DNA of 64,000 nt. It comes from Flavobacterium jejuense. GTDB taxonomy: Bacteria; Bacteroidota; Bacteroidia; Flavobacteriales; Flavobacteriaceae. The position numbers and the translations under genes were made by a program. The notes beneath the pieces are model-generated. The model saw only the letters and a list, made by a program, of their open reading frames with translations. It was not told the DNA's origin and searched no databases. The stretch covers positions 124,001 to 188,000 of the forward strand of contig NZ_VEVQ02000009.1 in the NCBI RefSeq assembly GCF_006491595.2, in the 5' to 3' direction. Below, piece by piece: positions 28,918 through 38,651 of the stretch; the stretch's first letter is position 1, and each line of letters begins with the position of its first letter.

Positions 28918-31900
28918 TTATTGTACTATTAGCTTCCCTTTTTTAATTAATCTAGAGGAAGACAATACATAAACATAATTTCCTGATGCTAAGTTTTTAA
29001 TAGTGAGTTCATCATTATTTTGATGTGTTGATTTATATACTCTTTTGCCATCTATTGAAAACACTTCTACACTAATTGCCTCGTCTAAATTGGAAAATAA
29101 ATGCACTAGATTATCAGGACGCACAGGATTAGGATAAAGTAATAGTGTTTTCTCTTCATTTATTGGATTTGTAGTTGACAGTATTGGGGTTCCATTTACA
29201 TTAATATTATCAATATAAAGGTTTTGTCCATACCCTTCATGTACCCTAAAAAGCAATAGCACTTTATCAAAACCTTGATAATTTGATAAATCTATAGTTT
29301 CAGTACGCCATTGGGTAGCAGTAGGAACAAACACAGTTGTTGGATTTGAAGGAGCAGTTGCTAATTGATCACTTTCCTTAAAATATAAACTTTGAAAGGT
29401 AACACCACAATCAGTTGAAACTAAAACTTCAAGGCCTTCATAATTGATACTTCCCCATATAGCGTAAGCAACATCAAAATTTAGTGAAGCATTTTCATAA
29501 TTAGTCATATCTACAAAGATTTTTATATCGTCAGTTTGACCTGCTGTAGAGTTATAAGCATTTATATAAATACATCGATCACTTAATCCATAACCTCCAA
29601 CTGTTTCATTTAATTCCCAAGTTAAATTAACATCAGGATTTACAATTTCAAATCCATTAGGAGGAAAAACAGCTTGAAAATCTTCTATAAGTGGTGGAAT
29701 TATAGCGAGTTGTTGCAATGTATTTATCGTAAGTGTATCAGTATCTGATTGCCCATTCGCATCAGTCACTGTTAAGGTTACAATGTGTTCACCAGGAGTA
29801 TTGAAAATAACATCAGCCTGCCAAGTAGTAGCTGTTGCTGGAATACCACCCTCAAATGTCCATAACCAAGTAGCATTTTCGTGATTTAGCATAGAATAAT
29901 CTACAAAATGATACGCACTATATGTATCACATACTGAATTAGATTGCACTAATTTATCTACCATTATTTGAGCTAGTGGAGCCGTTTGGGGTTCATATAA
30001 TGGACTTTCCCATACCCCTTTACCGTAAGTTGCAATTCTTATTTTCCCATCTCTGTAAAAAGGTATTCCTTTACAAACACTAGTTTTTAAAGGCAATCCG
30101 TTAGAAAAATCTATCCAATCTGGCATACTATCATTACGATAAAATACGCTTTTATTGGTAAACAAATAAATACCTCCACTCGAGTTTCCTAGAAGACTAA
30201 TTCCATGAAAAAAATGATTTTGTATTGTTGGAGTTGCCATATTGGTCCAGGTAGAACCACCATCTATTGTTTTAAAAATTCTTGGTAGATTACCGTAAGT
30301 AAGCCAAATTTTATCTGGGTCAATTGCGTCTGCTTGTATATTAATGAAAACCCCAAAATTTCCATTTGGCATATTCATACTACTCCATGTTTGTCCACCA
30401 TCAATCGTCTTCCATATTATACTCAAAGATAAAGAAGGCAATTGTTGGCAAACGTAGATGATATTTGGATTAGATCGGAACACTTCTATATTGGTTATTT
30501 TATCATTCACATCAGTTCCAAAAGTTTCCAACAAGCTAAATGTGTTCCCTTTATCTTCCGTTTTCCATATTTGATTGTCTTTACCAGTATAGGCAACAGC
30601 ATAACAACGAGGGTCAAATTCTAATTCACTGGAACTATTTGTCCAATAGGATTCATTAGGTTGAATACCAAATCCTACGTTAGTAATAGGATCACCTATG
30701 TTTTGAGGTAATATTCTACCGCCTACTTGGGTGGAGTATACTCTTTTATTCTCACCAGGATTAACATATCCTGAAGCAGGTTCTCCTCCTCCTGTATTCA
30801 ATACATTCCCTAATCCGTAATTTTCATAAAACGCTTTCACACCATTATGATAGGCTCCTCCATATAGGATATCTTCGTTCCAACCACTTCCAAAACCCCA
30901 AAAATCAGTACTATGCACCCCTTTCATTTTGGTTTCAAAATTACTGGTGCTAAAGAAATCAGAAGATTTTACTATTCCTCCATCATTAGTAATCCAAGTT
31001 GTATTACCTATCTGCCTAAAATCCTGCATATCCACATGTAAAATACTATTGGGAAAAGGAGCTGTTCCCGAATATCCTGCTAAAAGTGTAAAGGTTTCTC
31101 CTCCATCATTGGAACTCCATAAATTAATACCTCCAATTAAAAGCTTATCTGGATCAGTATTGGAGGCTAGCAAAGCACAATTATAAAAATCCTGATAAAT
31201 TCCTCCTCCATCAGGATTTGATGCTGCCAAATTTACATGATTAGCGGTATAAGGCGCTCCGATGGGTCCATTAGGTAATGTCCATGTTGTACCACCGTCT
31301 GTGCTCTTATACAAACCTATAAAGCCATAATCTGTTGCTTTTGAATGACCAATTAAATGGGCATACACTCTATTGGGATCCGCTTGAGAAACAGCAAGCC
31401 TACCTCCATCAACATTTCGATTAGGGTTTGAAGAAGTATACCAGCCAGTAGATTGTACAGCAAAGGTTTGTCCGGAATTTGTAGACTTTAAAAACTCACA
31501 TATATTGAGAGTATTATTTTTTTTAAGAAGATAAATAATAGTAGGATCAGCCGTATTCACTTTTATATCATAACAAAAGGAGTTAAACAATCGATTCCAA
31601 GTATTTCCATTATCAATAGATCTATAAAGCCCCCCATAACCAGCCATAAAAATGATGTTAGTTTGTGTGAGATGCACCACTATTTCGGAAATGATTCCAT
31701 TGCCTGGATAATTAATATCAGCAAATACCTGTTGCCAATTTACCCCTCCATCACTAGTCTTGTATATTAAATTATCATTTCCTACATACACTATATCAGG
31801 ATTTGTAGGGTCAATTTCTATGGCATTTACGCCCCGATTGCTAAAGGCTACATTCAAACTCACATTAAACCAATTATCACCTCCATCAAGACTTTTATAG

Positions 31901-32382
31901 ACTTCTCCTGGTTCTGTTCCACAATAGACTATATTAGGATTAGAGAGAGATTGGTCGATACAATACACATTACACTGTTGATTATCAATAGCACCATCAT
32001 CAACACCATGAGTTTCAATAGGTCCAATCAAAGTCCAGTCTCCATTTAATAGTGCTGCAGTTTCTGTTCTAGAAGAAATTTGATTGTATTTTTTAATTTC
32101 TTCTCTATTTCGATCCTTAATACTACCATCTGGTGCTATTAAATCCATAATAGATCTTTTCCAACTTTTATAATACTGAGTATGTATATTTTTTTCAAAA
32201 TCATGTTCTCGATAATAAGCATTATAAGCAGCATCAACACTATAAACATTAGGGTTGTCGTCATACATCATTTTAGCCCACTCAGGTGCTTTTTCGATTA
32301 AAAAGTGGGGTGGTTTTTGCAAAGATTGCGCAGTTGCTACTATCGAATAGCAAAGCAATAGTACTTTAAATAATTTTTTCAT
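28918..32382 (-). CDS. T9SS cargo: sortilin/BNR-repeat propeller with PKD domain
   Basis: 1154 residues. Signal peptide (FKVLLLCYSIVATAQ), then many BNR/sortilin-type blades with the Y-K-S-x-D-G-G-x-x-W signature (YKSLDGGDNWFNV, YKTSDGGVNWQQV, YRSIDNGNTWNRL, FKTIDGGSTWTNM), about residues 110-790, forming large propellers. A PKD-like domain (WLWTFEGGIPATATTW) follows near 840-890, then a jelly-roll-like segment (about 905-1065) and a type A T9SS sorting tail (LLYPNPVRPDNLVHLFSN, GNYVYVLSS). Related proteins include glycan hydrolases and adhesins, but no catalytic motif is identified. Probably secreted. Confidence 0.9.
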   Translation of the reverse strand: MKKLFKVLLLCYSIVATAQSLQKPPHFLIEKAPEWAKMMYDDNPNVYSVDAAYNAYYREHDFEKNIHTQYYKSWKRSIMDLIAPDGSIKDRNREEIKKYNQISSRTETAALLNGDWTLIGPIETHGVDDGAIDNQQCNVYCIDQSLSNPNIVYCGTEPGEVYKSLDGGDNWFNVSLNVAFSNRGVNAIEIDPTNPDIVYVGNDNLIYKTSDGGVNWQQVFADINYPGNGIISEIVVHLTQTNIIFMAGYGGLYRSIDNGNTWNRLFNSFCYDIKVNTADPTIIYLLKKNNTLNICEFLKSTNSGQTFAVQSTGWYTSSNPNRNVDGGRLAVSQADPNRVYAHLIGHSKATDYGFIGLYKSTDGGTTWTLPNGPIGAPYTANHVNLAASNPDGGGIYQDFYNCALLASNTDPDKLLIGGINLWSSNDGGETFTLLAGYSGTAPFPNSILHVDMQDFRQIGNTTWITNDGGIVKSSDFFSTSNFETKMKGVHSTDFWGFGSGWNEDILYGGAYHNGVKAFYENYGLGNVLNTGGGEPASGYVNPGENKRVYSTQVGGRILPQNIGDPITNVGFGIQPNESYWTNSSSELEFDPRCYAVAYTGKDNQIWKTEDKGNTFSLLETFGTDVNDKITNIEVFRSNPNIIYVCQQLPSLSLSIIWKTIDGGQTWSSMNMPNGNFGVFINIQADAIDPDKIWLTYGNLPRIFKTIDGGSTWTNMATPTIQNHFFHGISLLGNSSGGIYLFTNKSVFYRNDSMPDWIDFSNGLPLKTSVCKGIPFYRDGKIRIATYGKGVWESPLYEPQTAPLAQIMVDKLVQSNSVCDTYSAYHFVDYSMLNHENATWLWTFEGGIPATATTWQADVIFNTPGEHIVTLTVTDANGQSDTDTLTINTLQQLAIIPPLIEDFQAVFPPNGFEIVNPDVNLTWELNETVGGYGLSDRCIYINAYNSTAGQTDDIKIFVDMTNYENASLNFDVAYAIWGSINYEGLEVLVSTDCGVTFQSLYFKESDQLATAPSNPTTVFVPTATQWRTETIDLSNYQGFDKVLLLFRVHEGYGQNLYIDNINVNGTPILSTTNPINEEKTLLLYPNPVRPDNLVHLFSNLDEAISVEVFSIDGKRVYKSTHQNNDELTIKNLASGNYVYVLSSSRLIKKGKLIVQ

Positions 32383-32752
32383 GTGTTAGTGGTTGTTTGT
32401 TGTTTTATGGTTAAATCGTAAATATGAAAAATAAATTAAGAGACTATGAATGAATCCATTTTATTTTGTAAAATAGAACACAATACTTCTAATTTATTGA
32501 TTCGTGAGCAAATATACACTTTTTATGAAATTTCATCAATAAAAAGAGTATTTGTATGAAAATAAAATCGCTTTTGTTTTAAAATGATGCTATTTTGACA
32601 AAAATAGTAGTATGAAATTGTTTTTATAATCCACTTTATTTTCTACTACCTGTAATTCCATAACTATTTTTTAAAATATTGTAACAAGGAAGTCAGGTTT
32701 TAGCCTTAATTTGCCAACAAACAATTAATATTAACATAAAAAACAAAACATT
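32383..32752. other. AT-rich intergenic region between divergent genes
   Basis: 370 bp without a supported gene. It separates the minus-strand BNR protein from the plus-strand DJ-1 gene and should hold both promoters. I see one good minus-strand promoter candidate (32509-32539), a small hairpin CTATTTT-gac-AAAAATAG near 32590-32610, and no convincing box for the plus-strand gene. Confidence 0.6.
32509..32539 (-). promoter_or_regulatory. Candidate promoter for the BNR-repeat gene
   Basis: On the minus strand TTG (32539-32537), a 20-bp spacer and TATATTTG (32516-32509) fit the flavobacterial layout. It would give a leader of about 120 nt before the ATG at 32382. Confidence 0.45.
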
Positions 32753-33298
32753 ATGAAAAAGAAAATAGCTATATTGGCTACCAATGGATTTGAAGAAGTA
32801 GAATTAACATCACCAAAAGAAGCACTTGAAAAAGAAGGCTGGAGTACAGAAATCGTCAGTCCGAACTCGGGAAGTATTAAAGCTTGGGCATCTACTGATT
32901 GGGGAAAATTATACCCAGTTGATAAAACAATAGACGAAGCTCATTTTTCTGATTATAACGCGTTGCTTTTACCAGGAGGTGTTATTAATCCAGATCAATT
33001 ACGAACGAATGAAAAAGCATTAGAATTTGTAAAAGCCTTTTTTGAAGCGGGTAAACCTGTAGCAGCCATTTGTCATGGACCACAAACACTAATTAGTGCG
33101 GAAGTGGTAGCCGGTAGAAAAATGACTTCTTATCCTTCTATCAAACAAGATTTAATCAATGCTGGTGCAGAATGGCATGATAAAGAAGTTGTGGTAGATA
33201 AAGGATTAGTAACTAGTAGAACACCAGATGATTTACCAGCGTTCAACAAGAAAATGGTGGAAGAAATTAAAGAAGGGATGCACGAACCTGCTTTGTAG
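32753..33298 (+). CDS. DJ-1/PfpI family protein (YhbO/general stress protein 18-like)
   Basis: 181 residues, cytoplasmic. Nucleophile C107 followed by H108 in AAICHGPQTL; a conserved acidic residue near 14-17 in FEEVELTSP completes the DJ-1 active site pattern. Family members act as glyoxalase/deglycase-like or proteolytic stress proteins; which activity holds here is unclear. The leader is A-rich (AACAAAACATT) as is usual in this phylum. A terminator follows at 33321-33350. Confidence 0.92.
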   Translation: MKKKIAILATNGFEEVELTSPKEALEKEGWSTEIVSPNSGSIKAWASTDWGKLYPVDKTIDEAHFSDYNALLLPGGVINPDQLRTNEKALEFVKAFFEAGKPVAAICHGPQTLISAEVVAGRKMTSYPSIKQDLINAGAEWHDKEVVVDKGLVTSRTPDDLPAFNKKMVEEIKEGMHEPAL

Positions 33299-33320
33299 TA
33301 AAACAATCAATTGATAGTAG

Positions 33321-33350
33321 AAAAGACTTTCCATTTATGGAAGGTCTTTT
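33321..33350 (+). terminator. Terminator after the DJ-1/PfpI gene
   Basis: AAAAGACTTTCCAT, loop TT, then ATGGAAGGTCTTTT: a 14-bp stem with one T-G wobble and a T-rich 3' end, 23 bp after the stop codon. Confidence 0.8.
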
Positions 33351-33430
33351 CTGTTTTTAAAGTGACCTATACTCAAATGGTAATTAATAATTTAGGAGTT
33401 AAAAAAAGATTTAATGAAATACCTTAAGAA

Positions 33431-33850
33431 TTATAATTAATACGTCTGGAAGTATAAGTAATACCATATTACTTTTATTTAATACCTCTGGAAGTATAAG
33501 TAATGGCATTTTAATTATAATTAATACCTTTTAGGTTATAATTAATACCATTTAGATTATAATTAATACCATTTAGATTATAATTAATAGCTTTTTGATT
33601 ATGATTAATAGCTTTTAGATTATAATTAATACCTTTTAGATTATAATTAATGTCTTTTAGATTATAATTAATAGCTTTTTGATTATAATTAACAGCTTTG
33701 AGATTATAATTAATGTCTTTTAGATTATTGATAATACCTTTTTGATTATAATTAACAGCTTTGAGATTATAATTAATGTCTTTTAGATTATTGATAATAC
33801 CTTTTAGATTATAATTAATAGCTTTGAGGTTATAGCTTATATAATTTAGA
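33431..33850. repeat. 21-bp tandem repeat array
   Basis: About sixteen units near ATTATAATTAATACCTTTTAG run at exact 21-bp spacing from about 33514 to 33850. More degenerate TCTGGAAGTATAAG units extend leftwards to about 33431. A 63-bp block of three units (33683-33745) is repeated next to itself (33746-33808), showing higher-order duplication. The minus strand reads as an open frame of heptapeptides (N-Y-N-L-K-x-I), but its ATG (33876) falls inside a terminator-like hairpin. I therefore treat the array as non-coding, with moderate confidence. Confidence 0.85.
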
Positions 33851-33862
33851 AATTTATCAAAT

Positions 33863-33892
33863 AAAAAACCTTCCATTTCTGAAAGGTTTTTA
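33863..33892 (-). terminator. Probable icmF terminator
   Basis: AAAAAACCTT and AAGGTTTTT flank a loop; on the minus strand the stem is followed by six T. It lies about 95 bp downstream of the icmF stop and just before the 21-bp repeats. Confidence 0.65.
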
Positions 33893-33985
33893 TACTATAA
33901 TCTCTTTACATTGGAAATATTCTCTGAGAACCCGATAAAAATCAGGATAAGCGAGTCACACACTTTTGCAAAAACAGTTCTCTGC

Positions 33986-36900
33986 TTACATATTCCTTCT
34001 ATACTGACCTCCTACTTCAAATAATCCTGAAGTAATTTGTCCTAGCGTACAGTATTTAGTAGCATCCATTAATAATTCAAAGATGTTTTCGTTTTTAATG
34101 GCTGCGTCTTGTAGTAAATTGATTTGCTCTTTTACTTTATCCGCGTTTCCTTTATGTAAGTTTTCCAAGGTTTTAATTTGGAACAACTTCTCTTCTTCCG
34201 TAGCACGAATGACTTCTGATGGGATTACTGTTGGTGATCCTTTTGAACTTAAGAAGGTATTTACACCTATAATTGGAAATTCTCCTGTGTGTTTCAACAT
34301 TTCGTAATACATCGATTCCTCTTGAATTTTACTTCTTTGATACATCGTTTCCATAGCACCTAAAACGCCTCCTCTTTCTGTAATTCTGTCAAATTCTGTT
34401 AAAACCGCTTCTTCTACTAAATCCGTTAATTCTTCTATAATAAAGGAACCTTGAATTGGGTTTTCATTTTTCGCTAAACCTAATTCTTTATTGATAATCA
34501 ACTGAATAGCCATGGCTCTACGCACTGACTCTTCTGTTGGTGTTGTAATCGCTTCATCATACGCATTAGTATGTAACGAATTACAGTTGTCATAAATAGC
34601 ATACAACGCTTGTAAAGTCGTACGAATGTCATTAAAATCAATTTCTTGTGCATGTAAAGAACGTCCTGATGTTTGAATGTGGTATTTTAACATTTGTGCT
34701 CTTTCATTGGCTCCATATTTCAACTTCATGGCTTTCGCCCAAATTTTACGTGCTACACGACCTATTACTGCATATTCAGGATCAATTCCGTTTGAGAAGA
34801 AGAACGATAAGTTAGGTCCGAAATCGTTGATATTCATTCCTCTGCTTAAGTAATATTCCACGTAAGTGAATCCATTCGCTAAAGTAAAGGCTAACTGCGT
34901 AATAGGATTTGCTCCAGCTTCAGCAATATGATACCCTGAAATGGAAACAGAATAGAAATTACGAACATTCTCTTTAATGAAATATTCTTGTACATCGCCC
35001 ATTAAACGTAAGGCAAATTCAGTAGAGAAAATACACGTATTTTGGGCTTGATCTTCTTTTAAAATATCTGCTTGAACTGTTCCACGAACTTGTGCTAAGG
35101 TTTTTACTTTAATATCATTATACACTTCTTTTGGTAAAACTTGGTCACCAGTTACTCCAAGTAACATCAAACCTAAACCATCATTCCCTTCTGGTAAAGC
35201 TCCATTGTAAGTAGGTCTTTCTGTTCCTTTTTCTTTATAGATTGCTTTGATTTTTGCTTCAACCTCAGCTTCTAATTCATTTTCTTTGATGTATTTTTCA
35301 CAATTCTGGTCAATAGCTGCATTCATAAAGAAACCTAACAGCATAGGTGCTGGACCATTGATTGTCATAGAAACCGAAGTGGCTGGATGACTTAAATCGA
35401 AACCAGAATATAATTTTTTAGCATCATCTAAACAACAGATTGAAACACCTGCATTTCCAATTTTACCATAGATATCAGGTCTGTGATCAGGATCATTTCC
35501 GTATAAAGTCACAGAATCAAAAGCGGTTGATAAACGCTTTGCCGGCATGCCTAAGGATACATAATGAAAACGTCGGTTTGTTCTTTCTGGACCACCTTCA
35601 CCAGCAAACATACGTGTTGGATCTTCCCCTTCTCGTTTGAATGGATATAATCCTGATGCAAAAGGGAATTCTCCTGGTACATTTTCTTGTAAATTCCATT
35701 TTAGAATATCGCCCCAAGCTTGGTATTTTGGTAAGGCAATTTTTGGAATTTGCGAATGCGAAAGCGATTCGGTATGCGTTTGTATTTTAATTTCCTTATC
35801 ACGCACTTTAAAGCTGTAAACAGGATTTTTATATTTATTTACTTTTTCATCCCAAGTTTGAATGATTAACCAATTGAATGGATCTAAATTCATTTTTACT
35901 CGGTCAAATTCTTTAACTAATAGAGAAATAAAGTCTTTGTTTTCCTCATTAATTTGCAAAGAATCTTCAAGGACACCTACTTTATCAATTTGAGGTAAAT
36001 TGCCATTAACAGATTCAATAGTTTTAAAAATTCCGTATAATTTTTGAGCCACTTCCACTTGCGTTAAAACCGTTTCATCATACTTACGATTGTTTTCAGC
36101 AATTTCAGATAGATAACGGGTTCTGTGTGGAGGAATTACGAATATTTTCTCGCTCATTTCTCTTGTAATCTCAAAAGTAGATTGTAAATCAGACTCTGTC
36201 TTCTCTACAATTTTATCCATGATAGATTTATACAACGTATTCATTCCTGGATCGTTGAATTGAGAAGCAATAGTTCCAAAAACAGGCATTTCGTCAGGAT
36301 TTACATCCCAAAGATTATGATTGCGTTGGTATTGTTTTTTCACATCACGAATAGCATCAAGAGCCCCTCTTTTGTCAAATTTGTTTAACGCTACTAAATC
36401 AGCAAAATCTAGCATATCGATTTTCTCTAATTGCGTTGCAGCACCAAATTCTGGAGTCATAACATATAAAGATACATCAGAGTGATCCATGATTTCAGTA
36501 TCACTTTGTCCAATTCCAGAAGTTTCTAAAACAATTAAATCGTATTTAGCAGCTTTCAAGACTTGGATAGCTTCAGCTACATATTTAGACAAAGCCAAGT
36601 TAGACTGACGTGTTGCTAACGAACGCATATACACTCTAGAATTGTTAATAGCATTCATACGAATTCTATCTCCTAAAAGTGCACCACCAGTTTTACGTTT
36701 TGAGGGATCAACCGAAATTAATCCAATGGTTTTATTTGGAAAATCGATTAAGTAACGACGAACCAATTCATCCACTAATGAAGACTTTCCTGCTCCACCT
36801 GTTCCTGTAATTCCTAAAACAGGAATTTTAGAGGTTTCATTTGCTTTGTGAATTTTATCTAGAGTAGCTTTAGCTATTTCAGGAAAATTTTCTGCAGCAG

Positions 36901-37411
36901 AAATCACACGTGCAATTTCTCTTGGGTTTTTATTTTCTAAGTGATCGGCTTCATTGGTTAGTTTGTCACCAATAGGAAAATCGGAACGTTTTACTAAATC
37001 ATTAATCATTCCTTGTAATCCAAGTGAACGACCATCATCTGGAGAATATATTTTTTCAATTCCATAAGCATGTAGTTCTTCAATTTCTTTAGGAAGAATT
37101 ACACCACCACCACCAGCAAAAATTTTGATATGACCTGCTCCTTTTTCGTTAAGCAAATCAAACATATATTTTAAATATTCTGTATGTCCTCCTTGGTAAG
37201 AAGTCATTGCAATAGCATTAGCATCTTCTTGTATAGCCGTATTAACAACTTCTTCTACACTTCTATCATGACCTAAATGAATGACTTCACATCCAGTAGA
37301 CTGAATAATTCTACGCATGATATTGATTGCTGCATCATGACCATCAAATAGTGATGCTGCTGTAACAATTCTTACTTTATTTACAGGAATATAAGGTTGT
37401 TGTTGTTCCAT
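33986..37411 (-). CDS. icmF: Fused isobutyryl-CoA mutase (IcmF)
   Basis: 1141 residues. Adenosylcobalamin-dependent carbon-skeleton mutase converting isobutyryl-CoA and n-butyryl-CoA, with its own G-protein chaperone. Order: N-terminal B12-binding domain (about 12-145, with the DGHDAA variant of DxHxxG at 23-28), a MeaB-like GTPase domain (P-loop GTGGAGKS at 203-210; NKFD base-recognition motif at about 342), a linker, then the substrate-binding TIM barrel ([43 protein letters not shown]). B12 domain first and GTPase in the middle is the IcmF order, unlike methylmalonyl-CoA mutase. Some relatives act on pivalyl- or isovaleryl-CoA. Confidence 0.95.
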   Translation of the reverse strand: MEQQQPYIPVNKVRIVTAASLFDGHDAAINIMRRIIQSTGCEVIHLGHDRSVEEVVNTAIQEDANAIAMTSYQGGHTEYLKYMFDLLNEKGAGHIKIFAGGGGVILPKEIEELHAYGIEKIYSPDDGRSLGLQGMINDLVKRSDFPIGDKLTNEADHLENKNPREIARVISAAENFPEIAKATLDKIHKANETSKIPVLGITGTGGAGKSSLVDELVRRYLIDFPNKTIGLISVDPSKRKTGGALLGDRIRMNAINNSRVYMRSLATRQSNLALSKYVAEAIQVLKAAKYDLIVLETSGIGQSDTEIMDHSDVSLYVMTPEFGAATQLEKIDMLDFADLVALNKFDKRGALDAIRDVKKQYQRNHNLWDVNPDEMPVFGTIASQFNDPGMNTLYKSIMDKIVEKTESDLQSTFEITREMSEKIFVIPPHRTRYLSEIAENNRKYDETVLTQVEVAQKLYGIFKTIESVNGNLPQIDKVGVLEDSLQINEENKDFISLLVKEFDRVKMNLDPFNWLIIQTWDEKVNKYKNPVYSFKVRDKEIKIQTHTESLSHSQIPKIALPKYQAWGDILKWNLQENVPGEFPFASGLYPFKREGEDPTRMFAGEGGPERTNRRFHYVSLGMPAKRLSTAFDSVTLYGNDPDHRPDIYGKIGNAGVSICCLDDAKKLYSGFDLSHPATSVSMTINGPAPMLLGFFMNAAIDQNCEKYIKENELEAEVEAKIKAIYKEKGTERPTYNGALPEGNDGLGLMLLGVTGDQVLPKEVYNDIKVKTLAQVRGTVQADILKEDQAQNTCIFSTEFALRLMGDVQEYFIKENVRNFYSVSISGYHIAEAGANPITQLAFTLANGFTYVEYYLSRGMNINDFGPNLSFFFSNGIDPEYAVIGRVARKIWAKAMKLKYGANERAQMLKYHIQTSGRSLHAQEIDFNDIRTTLQALYAIYDNCNSLHTNAYDEAITTPTEESVRRAMAIQLIINKELGLAKNENPIQGSFIIEELTDLVEEAVLTEFDRITERGGVLGAMETMYQRSKIQEESMYYEMLKHTGEFPIIGVNTFLSSKGSPTVIPSEVIRATEEEKLFQIKTLENLHKGNADKVKEQINLLQDAAIKNENIFELLMDATKYCTLGQITSGLFEVGGQYRRNM

Positions 37412-37508
37412 TTGTAATTTTATCTCAATTTTAAGGGTGCAATTTACGAATTTAATAAATTTCTTAGCTTATTTATACTCATAATTTCGAACTAAAAAAA
37501 AAGACACT

Positions 37509-37516
37509 ATCTTTGA
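37509..37516 (+). promoter_or_regulatory. Candidate -7 box for the DUF4197 gene
   Basis: TATCTTTG lies 24 bp before the ATG at 37541. A TTTCG near 37485-37489, 19 bp upstream, is a weak -33. Confidence 0.45.
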
Positions 37517-37540
37517 TGAAAAGAATATAAAATAATACGT

Positions 37541-38251
37541 ATGAAAAAAATTGGATTAGTTTTATTAGCCTTTATTGGTATAAGTTGTGCTGAATTACAA
37601 CAAGTAGTTGACCAATTACCACAAGGAACACCAGGGCTTAGTCAATTAGATATTGCAAATGGTTTAAAAGAAGCTCTTGATAATGGAATTGACAAACAAG
37701 TAACTAAATTAACAGCAACTGATGGTTTTTTCAAAAATGATTTGGTAAAAATTCTATTACCAGAAGAATTACAAAAAGTAGACAAAGGATTAAGAGATAT
37801 TGGTTTATCTAAATTAGCAGATGAAGGTTTAAAAGTATTAAACAGAGCTGCAGAAGATGCCGTAAAAGAAGCAACACCTATTTTTGTTGATGCAGTAAAA
37901 CAAATGACTTTTAATGATGCAAAGAATATCTTAATGGGTAATAACAGAGCTGCTACATCTTATTTAGAAGGTACTACATCAAATGCTTTGTATGATAAAT
38001 TTAATCCAGTAATTAAAAGTTCTTTTACTAAAGTTGGAGCTGATAAAGTATGGACAAATATCATTACTAAATACAATAGTATTCCTTTTGTAAATAAGGT
38101 AAATCCAGATTTAACAGATTATACTACTAACAAAGCAATGGAAGGTGTTTTTAAAATGATTGCAGTTGAAGAAGGTAACATTAGAACCAAGTTGAGTTCA
38201 AGAACTTCTGATTTATTGAAAAAGGTGTTTGCTTTACAAGATAACAAATAA
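37541..38251 (+). CDS. DUF4197 family lipoprotein
   Basis: 236 residues. Signal peptide with lipobox (AFIGISC, Cys16), then an all-helical DUF4197 domain: LSQLDIANGLKEALDNGIDKQV, FFKNDLVKILLPEELQKVDKGL, and TSYLEGTTSNALYDKFNPVIK. Found across Gram-negatives, with no known function. Monocistronic, with a candidate -7 box close upstream and small RNA-like units downstream. Confidence 0.9.
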   Translation: MKKIGLVLLAFIGISCAELQQVVDQLPQGTPGLSQLDIANGLKEALDNGIDKQVTKLTATDGFFKNDLVKILLPEELQKVDKGLRDIGLSKLADEGLKVLNRAAEDAVKEATPIFVDAVKQMTFNDAKNILMGNNRAATSYLEGTTSNALYDKFNPVIKSSFTKVGADKVWTNIITKYNSIPFVNKVNPDLTDYTTNKAMEGVFKMIAVEEGNIRTKLSSRTSDLLKKVFALQDNK

Positions 38252-38289
38252 GAAAACTTTAATATTCAATAACATATATATAACACATC

Positions 38290-38325
38290 GTTAACATACC
38301 TTAGGCAAAAATAGTTGGATATTTG
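38290..38325 (+). promoter_or_regulatory. Promoter-like elements of sRNA copy 1
   Basis: GTTAACA (38290-38296), a 21-bp spacer, then GATATTTG (38318-38325), close to TAnnTTTG. The same two boxes at the same spacing precede copy 2, although most of the spacer differs; that is good evidence for function. Confidence 0.55.
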
Positions 38326-38408
38326 CAGTGTTAAAAGTAACAAATCTCATATTTGTTTGGTTAAGGTTAGTTAAAAAAATACCACGTTCTCATAAACGTG
38401 GTTTTTTT
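38326..38408 (+). ncRNA. Predicted small RNA, copy 1
   Basis: About 80 nt with no open frame. A 5' hairpin (AACAAAT, loop CTCAT, ATTTGTT), a single-stranded GTTAAGGTTAGTTAA linker, and a terminator hairpin (ACCACG ... CGTGGT, 38381-38402) followed by seven T. Nearly identical to copy 2 at 38563-38647, with only single-base differences. Independent promoter and terminator signals indicate a stand-alone transcript. I cannot assign it to a known RNA family. Confidence 0.65.
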
Positions 38409-38526
38409 ATATTCTAAATTTTCATTTTAAATAATGAATAACTAATCCCTTTAAAAAATAATTGCTTTACGAGATAAAAAAACCAGATTTGAACTTTAAC
38501 ATAATATAACAAATTTATAGTAAAGT

Positions 38527-38562
38527 GTTAACACAAATAAAGCCAAAGTAGTTGGATATTTG
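38527..38562 (+). promoter_or_regulatory. Promoter-like elements of sRNA copy 2
   Basis: GTTAACA (38527-38533), 21 bp, GATATTTG (38555-38562): the same boxes and spacing as before copy 1. Confidence 0.55.
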
Positions 38563-38647
38563 TAGTGTTAAAAGTAACAAATCTCATATTTGTTTGGTTA
38601 AGGTTAGTTAAAAAAATACCACGTTCTCATAAGCGTGGTATTTTTTT
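38563..38647 (+). ncRNA. Predicted small RNA, copy 2
   Basis: Second copy, 237 bp after the first, with the same 5' hairpin and linker. The terminator is TACCACG ... CGTGGTA (38617-38640) with seven T; the base change in its loop side (AAG for AAA) leaves the stem intact. The stem also has A-runs on the other side, so it can serve as a terminator for the convergent hydrolase gene ending at 38652. Confidence 0.65.
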
Positions 38648-38651
38648 GTTT

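Noticed and set aside
33431..33850. CRISPR array
   Set aside because: Units abut without unique spacers, the period is only 21 bp, and no cas genes are present.
33511..33876. 121-codon minus-strand frame made of heptapeptide repeats
   Set aside because: Its ATG lies inside the loop of a terminator-like hairpin, there is no leader of the usual A-rich kind, and related repeat units continue beyond its stop codon. It is best explained as a 21-bp DNA repeat whose period keeps a frame open.
38290..38647. Duplicated units as ends of a mobile element
   Set aside because: They are direct repeats, only 237 bp apart, with no transposase, no inverted ends and no target duplication; promoter and terminator signals explain them better.
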